This document shows positions 5,897 to 10,110 of a DNA stretch of 10,110 nucleotides, in pieces. Numbering within the stretch: position 1 is the first letter of the stretch; each line of letters opens with the position of its first letter. The notes beneath the pieces are model-generated. The model searched no databases. It had not been told where the DNA came from and saw only the letters and a program-made list of their open reading frames with translations. The stretch spans positions 1-10,110 of the forward strand of contig JANSXJ010000112.1 of the NCBI GenBank assembly GCA_024743015.1. Reading direction: 5' to 3'. Made by a program: the position numbers and the translations under genes. The stretch is from Hyphomonas sp. (lineage in GTDB: Bacteria > Pseudomonadota > Alphaproteobacteria > Caulobacterales > Hyphomonadaceae).

Positions 5897-5924
5897 AAAA
5901 AAGCCGCGCAGGTAATGCGCGGCT
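5895..5924 (-). terminator. Intrinsic terminator of the MmgR-like sRNA
   Basis: On the minus strand AGCCGCGCA, loop TTACC, TGCGCGGCT forms a perfect 9-bp stem (5924-5902), followed by a T-tract reaching 5895 (eight T counting the last stem base). Read on plus, the same hairpin is followed by GTATCA and not by T, so it is directional and probably a poor terminator for the amidohydrolase gene. The T-tract covers the last two bases of that gene's TAA. Confidence 0.92.
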
Positions 5925-5973
5925 GTATCAGGTAAGGGAGGAAACGCCCGTAGGCGTTAGCACCGCAGTGCTG
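5895..5973 (-). ncRNA. mmgR: MmgR/alpha-r8 (suhB-family)-like trans-acting small RNA
   Basis: A predicted transcript of about 78 nt on the minus strand with the MmgR layout: hairpin AGCAC-TGCG-GTGCT (5972-5959), hairpin AACGCC-TACG-GGCGTT (5958-5943), a mostly unpaired pyrimidine-rich stretch containing UUUCCUCCCUU, then a 9-bp GC-rich terminator stem and eight U. The UUUCCUCCCU decamer is, from memory, the hallmark of the alphaproteobacterial alpha-r8 family, whose Sinorhizobium meliloti member MmgR is about 77 nt and limits polyhydroxybutyrate accumulation. The motif is anti-Shine-Dalgarno and can pair with GGGAGGAAA-type ribosome binding sites, probably with Hfq. Assignment rests on motif, size, fold and promoter/terminator placement; no covariance search was possible. 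Confidence 0.8.
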
Positions 5974-5979
5974 ATGCTT

Positions 5980-6007
5980 ATAGTATTGTGCACTGCACAA
6001 AAAACAA
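5980..6007 (-). promoter_or_regulatory. Promoter of the sRNA, with a 15-bp palindrome between -35 and -10
   Basis: On the minus strand TTGTTT (6007-6002), a 16-bp spacer and TACTAT (5985-5980) place the start at about 5973. The spacer contains TTGTGCA-G-TGCACAA (6000-5986), a perfect 7+1+7 palindrome, suggesting a dimeric regulator binding inside the promoter. TGCA-containing half sites recall NtrC-like or LuxR-type boxes, but spacing differs from both, so the regulator is unknown. Confidence 0.55.
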
Positions 6008-6190
6008 CTGAAACTTTGTCACACCCACGCATAACTCCTCTGCAGCAGCGGGATGCAGCGCCAGATTACCAATAATTACATGTGCTCAGGCCGCAATCTG
6101 TAGAGGATATGCAGTTTCGGCATGCGAATTGCTGTTGTCCGGAACAGTATTCAATATCGGGACGCCGAGAGGGGCCTTCCGAATGTGTCC

Positions 6191-6195
6191 GGAGG
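6191..6195 (+). promoter_or_regulatory. Ribosome binding site GGAGG fixing the start of the XRE regulator
   Basis: GGAGG lies 6 bases before the ATG at 6202. The upstream in-frame ATG at 6082 has no comparable site and would add 40 residues (with CCC) unlike HTH proteins. A weak promoter guess is TTGCTG (6129-6134), 17 bp, CAATAT (6152-6157). Confidence 0.75.
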
Positions 6196-6201
6196 GTTGG
6201 A

Positions 6202-6600
6202 ATGACGGATAATACGGATCTTCATGTTGGCAAACGCCTGCGGCGACGCAGACGCTTGCTGGGCATGACACAGCAAGATCTCGCCGGCATGGTTGGAGTC
6301 CGCTTCCAGCAAATTCAGAAATATGAGTGCGGTGCCAATCGGGTCACATCGTCTCGGCTTGACGATCTCTCCCGCGCCTTGAATGTTTCGGTTCAGTACG
6401 TCTTTGATGGCCTCGAAACCGTGGGTATGCAGGGACTGGCAGCCAATGATGCTGAGCGTCTGGATGCTGACATTCTCAGCCAGAAAGAAACGCTGGAGCT
6501 GGTTCGGGCTTATTATCGTCTCGGTGAACGTCCGCGTCGACGCCTTCTGGAACTTGCCAAAGCGCTCGAGACTGAAGCCACTGAGTCAGGTGCTGCTTGA
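6202..6600 (+). CDS. XRE-family helix-turn-helix transcriptional regulator
   Basis: 132 aa. A cro/cI-type HTH_3 domain fills residues about 10-66: VGKRLRRRRRLLGMTQQDLA, then VRFQQIQKYECGANRVTSSRLDDLSRALNV in two helices plus wing, and VQYVFDG. The C-terminal half (about 85-132) is charged and predicted helical, with the RRRLLELAKALE region probably for oligomerisation. Short XRE proteins of this kind are common in alphaproteobacteria and their targets are mostly unknown. It precedes hisN by 32 bp on the same strand, so co-transcription is plausible. Upstream, 5975-6201 contains the divergent sRNA promoter region. The GGAGG site is a conceivable pairing target for the CCUCC of the adjacent sRNA, though GGAGG is too generic to prove it. 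Confidence 0.88.
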   Translation: MTDNTDLHVGKRLRRRRRLLGMTQQDLAGMVGVRFQQIQKYECGANRVTSSRLDDLSRALNVSVQYVFDGLETVGMQGLAANDAERLDADILSQKETLELVRAYYRLGERPRRRLLELAKALETEATESGAA

Positions 6601-6632
6601 CCATGCATTGTCTCAGCCGCTAAGCGCGGCAG

Positions 6633-7436
6633 ATGACCAAAGCACCTCAATTTGATGCCATCGGTGTCGCTCAGGCGATGGCCGATGCTGCGCGTTCTGC
6701 GATTCTGCCGCACTATCGATTGCTCGACCATGTCGACAATAAGGAAGATGGCACGGCGTTTGATCCGGTGACCGAAGCCGACCGGGCCGGAGAGCGGGCG
6801 ATGCGAGCGGTTCTGGAAGAGCTTCGCCCGGATGACGCAATTTTCGGTGAGGAATATGGCAAACAAGCGGGCACAACTGGCTGGACCTGGGTTCTCGATC
6901 CGATTGATGGCACCCGCGCATTTGTGGCAGGTCTGCCAACCTGGACCAGTTTGATCGGCCTGGTCGATGAGGCTGGCGACGCGATTGTCGGTCTGATTGA
7001 CCAGCCGAATCTGGATGAACGCTATATTGGCGCGCCCTCTGGAAGCCGCATGATCTCATCGGCGAAAGAGATCGAGCTTTCCGTGTCGAGCTGTGATGAT
7101 CTGCGTGAGGCGGTCATATCCACAACGGATCCGTTCATCTTGACCCCACCGGAGCAGGGCGCATGGACGCATCTGCGCCACACGGCCAGGATTGTCCGCT
7201 ATGGTCTCGATGCCTATGCCTATGCTCGCGTCGCGGCTGGAACGATTGACCTGGTCGCGGAGTCCGGCCTCGCCCCGTATGATGCTGCTGCGCTGATCCC
7301 TGTTGTCCGCGGCGCTGGCGGCCTTGCATGTGACTGGCGCGGCGATCCGGCAAAGCCCGGTGGCCAGCTGGTCTGCGCTGCCAGTCAGGGCATCCTTGAT
7401 CAGGCGCTGATCTCATTGCGTCGGTCAGCTGACTAG
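6633..7436 (+). CDS. hisN: Histidinol-phosphatase, inositol-monophosphatase fold (HisN)
   Basis: 267 aa. IMPase metal-binding motifs: Glu73 in FGEEYG, Asp89/Asp92 in WVLDPIDGT, and Asp217 in LAPYDAAALIPVV. The stretches DPVTEADR, TRAFVAGLPTW, GLIDQPNLDERYIG and RYGLDAYAYARVAAGTIDLV match the HisN branch (Mg-dependent dephosphorylation of L-histidinol phosphate, penultimate enzymatic step group of histidine synthesis) better than SuhB/IMP or CysQ. The ATG at 6633 has no strong SD, though CGGCAG lies close. The gene sits between the XRE gene (32 bp) and glnD (49 bp), in the same direction. A role on related sugar or inositol phosphates cannot be excluded from sequence alone. Confidence 0.88.
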   Translation: MTKAPQFDAIGVAQAMADAARSAILPHYRLLDHVDNKEDGTAFDPVTEADRAGERAMRAVLEELRPDDAIFGEEYGKQAGTTGWTWVLDPIDGTRAFVAGLPTWTSLIGLVDEAGDAIVGLIDQPNLDERYIGAPSGSRMISSAKEIELSVSSCDDLREAVISTTDPFILTPPEQGAWTHLRHTARIVRYGLDAYAYARVAAGTIDLVAESGLAPYDAAALIPVVRGAGGLACDWRGDPAKPGGQLVCAASQGILDQALISLRRSAD

Positions 7437-7485
7437 CGCTGCGTCGACCTAGCCAGACCTCTAAAAATCGCGCTAATGGGCAGGA

Positions 7486-10110
7486 ATGGGAAACGAAGTC
7501 GAACTCGTAGAAAAAAGAATCCCGGTGCGGCGCGCGCCGGGCAAATGGCGGCTCAGTTCGATTATTGATGGGGTCGCTCTGCGGGTAAAGCTGAGCGCAG
7601 CCGCCCTCAGCCACTCCGGCGATGACAAAGCCGCCCGAAAGGAAGCGCTCGACATTCTGCATGGGGCCTTGTTTCGCGGGCGCCTGATCGCACAGGAGCG
7701 CTTGCAACAAGGCGCAGATGGTCTGGACACGGCGCGTCTTCTGGCCGCCGTTCAGGACGAGGTGCTGCACGCCCTCTACGATTTCACCACGACGCACGTC
7801 TTCCGCGCGCGAAACCCGACTGAAGGGGAGCGTCTCGCTGTGTTTGCGACGGGCGGATATGGCCGTTCGGTGCTGGCCCCGTCCTCGGACATCGATCTGC
7901 TCTTCATTCGATCCTACAAGGCGAGCGCTCATGCCGAGAGTGTGATCGAATACATGCTCTACGCCCTCTGGGACATGGGCCTGAAGGTCGGCCATGCCTT
8001 CCGAACGCCGCAGGAATGCGTGCGCTTGTCCAAGGAAGACGTCACGATCAAGACCAGCCTGCTCGATGCCCGCTTCCTTTTCGGTGACCAGGCCCTGGCC
8101 GACGAAACAGCTGATTTGTTCATCAAGCAGGCCGTGGAGGGAGAAGACGCGCAATTCATCGCCGACAAACTCGAAGAACGTGACAAGCGTCACGCCCGCC
8201 AGGGCAATGCGCGCTATCTCGTCGAACCGAATGTCAAAGAAAGCAAAGGCGGATTGCGCGATCTTCAGACGCTTTACTGGATCGTCAAGCACATGCATCC
8301 GGAAGAAACCGCGACCCTCGAAGATGTAATGAAGTCGCAAGTGTTCACCGAACACGAATATCACGTCTTCCTGCGCGCCGCCCGGTTCCTCTGGACCGTG
8401 CGCTGCCATTTGCACTACATCACCGGACGACCGGAAGAACGCCTCAGTTTTGATCTCCAGCCCGAGATCGCATCCCGAATGGGCTATCAGGATCGCGGGG
8501 AACAGCTCGGCGTTGAGAGGTTCATGAAGCGATACTTCCTGGCCGCCAAGGATGTCGGCGGTCTGACCCGCATCCTCGCGGCCAAGCTGGAGGCCCAGCA
8601 AAAGGCCAGACCCGAGGGCTGGCGACGCTTCCTTCCGGGCGGCGTACAGACAAAAAACCTCGATCATCCCAACTTCAAGCTGACCGCCAACCGCGTCGAT
8701 TTTGTCGACCGCGAAGAGGCGCTCAAGGCACCGCAATCCTTGCTGAAGCTGTTTCAGATCGCGGACCAGTTGGGGGTCGACGTACACCCGGACGCGCTCA
8801 CCACCACGACTCGCAACAGCAAGCTGATCCACGCCCGTAATCGCACCCATCCGGACATGATCGAGATCTTTCTCGAAATCCTGCTCGACAGCCAGAATCT
8901 CGGGCTGACGCTGAACCGGATGAATGAAGCAGGCGTGCTTGGGCGATTCCTGCCCGAGTTTGGCGGAATCGTCGCGCAGACCCAGTTCAACATGTATCAC
9001 CATTACACGGTCGACGAGCATACGATCCGTGCGATGGATCATATCGCTCAAATGGACAAAGGCGAAGATGGGTTCGGCCTGGCCAAGCAATTGTTCGGAA
9101 AGATCGAGAACCGGCGGGCGCTCTATCTGGCAATGCTGCTGCATGACACAGGTAAGGGCCTCGGTGACCAACAGATTGAAGGCATGAAGACCGCGCGCCA
9201 AGCCTGCAAACGCCTGGGCCTTGCAGATGGCGAGACAGAGCTGGTGGCCTGGCTGGTTGGTAACCATCTCGAGATGAGCGAAACCGCACAGAAGCGCGAT
9301 ATTTCCGACCCAACGACGATTGTCACTTTTGCGGAAAAGGTGATGGATCTGGAGCATCTCCGTCTGCTCTACATTCTGACCGTGGCGGATATTCGTGCCG
9401 TGGGGCCTAATGTCTGGAACGCCTGGAAAGGCCAATTGCTCGGTGATCTCTATCACAATACAGAAGCGGCGCTGCGCGGCGGCCGGACCGATGAGAGTAG
9501 CGTCACAGCCGAACTCCAGGCCCGCGCCGAAACCAATCGCGAAATCGTTCAGGACCGCGTTGGGCAGATCCCTCAAGTTATGTTGGAAATGGACGAGGCC
9601 TATTGGACAGGCTTCGATGCCGAGATCCTGGTCCTGCACGCAGAACGCCTGGTGACGAATGAAGATGCGATTGTCACAGCGAATTCCCGCGGTGATGAAC
9701 GCACGGTTCTGTTTGTATCAGCGCCGGACCGGGTCGGATTGTTCGCGCGCCTGACCCAGGCGATTGGCGCGCTCGGCGCGCATACGGTTTCGGCTCAAGT
9801 CTATACCGGACCATCCGGGCGCATCATCGACGTCTTCATTCTTGAGGATGGTGCCGGAGAACCCTTCGCGAAAGGTGATCGCGGGCGATTGGATCGACTG
9901 GAGAAAATGGTCCGGGCGGCGATTGACCCGGATCAGACCCTTCCAGACGTCCACCTGTCGCAGAATGCTCGCCAGGCCGCTTTCATCGTCCAGCCCAGAG
10001 TGACCATCTCAGAGAACGCTTCTCAGGCCTACACGGTTATCGACGTGTCCGGACGCGACCGCCCCGGACTTCTGAGTGATGTCAGCAAGGTGCTCGCGGA
10101 AGCGGGGATC
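7486..10110 (+). CDS. glnD: GlnD, bifunctional PII uridylyltransferase/uridylyl-removing enzyme, 3' end beyond the window
   Basis: An open frame of 875 codons from the ATG at 7486 to the window edge without a stop; family members are usually about 900-950 aa. Domains: nucleotidyltransferase motif GGYGRSVLAPSSDIDLL (123-139, metal-binding Asp135 and Asp137), the conserved GGLRDLQTLYWI region, an HD phosphohydrolase domain (HHYTVDEH about 505-512 and HDTGKG with His553/Asp554), ACT domain 1 (about 740-815, APDRVGLFARL) and the start of ACT domain 2 (from about 849, GRDRPGLL), cut by the edge. GlnD uridylylates PII (GlnB/GlnK) when glutamine is low and deuridylylates it when glutamine is high. 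An in-frame TAA at 7474 leaves 7486 as the most upstream ATG; an AGGA directly abuts it, so ribosome spacing is poor. Confidence 0.96.
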   Translation, partial: MGNEVELVEKRIPVRRAPGKWRLSSIIDGVALRVKLSAAALSHSGDDKAARKEALDILHGALFRGRLIAQERLQQGADGLDTARLLAAVQDEVLHALYDFTTTHVFRARNPTEGERLAVFATGGYGRSVLAPSSDIDLLFIRSYKASAHAESVIEYMLYALWDMGLKVGHAFRTPQECVRLSKEDVTIKTSLLDARFLFGDQALADETADLFIKQAVEGEDAQFIADKLEERDKRHARQGNARYLVEPNVKESKGGLRDLQTLYWIVKHMHPEETATLEDVMKSQVFTEHEYHVFLRAARFLWTVRCHLHYITGRPEERLSFDLQPEIASRMGYQDRGEQLGVERFMKRYFLAAKDVGGLTRILAAKLEAQQKARPEGWRRFLPGGVQTKNLDHPNFKLTANRVDFVDREEALKAPQSLLKLFQIADQLGVDVHPDALTTTTRNSKLIHARNRTHPDMIEIFLEILLDSQNLGLTLNRMNEAGVLGRFLPEFGGIVAQTQFNMYHHYTVDEHTIRAMDHIAQMDKGEDGFGLAKQLFGKIENRRALYLAMLLHDTGKGLGDQQIEGMKTARQACKRLGLADGETELVAWLVGNHLEMSETAQKRDISDPTTIVTFAEKVMDLEHLRLLYILTVADIRAVGPNVWNAWKGQLLGDLYHNTEAALRGGRTDESSVTAELQARAETNREIVQDRVGQIPQVMLEMDEAYWTGFDAEILVLHAERLVTNEDAIVTANSRGDERTVLFVSAPDRVGLFARLTQAIGALGAHTVSAQVYTGPSGRIIDVFILEDGAGEPFAKGDRGRLDRLEKMVRAAIDPDQTLPDVHLSQNARQAAFIVQPRVTISENASQAYTVIDVSGRDRPGLLSDVSKVLAEAGI

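Noticed and set aside
5902..5924. The GC-rich hairpin as terminator for the plus-strand amidohydrolase gene
   Set aside because: On plus it is followed by GTATCAGG with no T-run; the T-tract is on the minus strand side, so it serves the sRNA.
6037..6106. Imperfect inverted repeats CCTCTGCAG/CTGTAGAGG and CAGATT/AATCTG upstream of the XRE gene
   Set aside because: One has a mismatch, they overlap and compete, the loops are long, and there is no riboswitch-like core. Probably chance.
6082..6201. 40-residue extension of the XRE protein
   Set aside because: No ribosome site at 6082, while GGAGG sits 6 bases before 6202; the extra residues do not look like an HTH protein.
7135..9639. 834-codon open frame on the minus strand
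   Set aside because: It lies antisense to glnD and the end of hisN, both of which have clear domains and motifs. The antisense protein shows no recognisable family and is explained by codon bias of glnD.

Overview
The window looks like chromosomal DNA of an alphaproteobacterium. The markers are a CpdR-type response regulator divergent from an N-formylglutamate amidohydrolase, an intergenic small RNA with the UUUCCUCCCU core of the alphaproteobacterial alpha-r8/MmgR (suhB) family, HisN-type histidinol-phosphatase and GlnD. Moderate-to-high GC and protein style suggest a Caulobacterales-like lineage (Hyphomonadaceae/Maricaulaceae type), but that placement is inference.

Layout. 1-64: 3' part of a tRNA-Thr(CGU), followed by a nested inverted repeat (63-127) that can fold as a three-way junction, and a short gene-free stretch with a 12-bp direct repeat. 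236-3466, minus strand: a tightly packed run read right to left: HxlR regulator, a tautomerase-like protein lacking the catalytic proline, a cis-CaaD-like tautomerase with the proline, a DUF4345-type membrane protein, an SDR with Phe at the catalytic Tyr position, and a nitrilase-superfamily amidase. It starts at a promoter (-35 TTGCAA, 17-bp spacer, -10 TATACG) flanked by two matching 17-bp palindromes, 30 bp apart, that look like operators for the HxlR protein. The first five genes overlap or are separated by at most 32 bp. The nitrilase follows after 28 bp and may be co-transcribed. I read this as a self-regulated, probably inducible catabolic or detoxification operon of unknown substrate.

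3584-4885, minus strand: a GNAT acetyltransferase, tRNA-Val(GAC), and cpdR. 5015-5896, plus strand: N-formylglutamate amidohydrolase. 5895-5973, minus strand: the MmgR-like sRNA, convergent with the amidohydrolase and ending in a strong intrinsic terminator whose U-tract overlaps the amidohydrolase stop codon. A perfect 15-bp palindrome lies in the spacer of the sRNA promoter. 6202 to the end, plus strand: an XRE-type regulator, hisN and glnD (5' 875 codons, truncated by the window edge), probably one transcription unit.

The most notable items are the sRNA with a possible operator inside its promoter, the double-palindrome HxlR control region, and the co-encoded tautomerase pair in which one member has lost Pro1, the His28 equivalent and one of two active-site Arg.
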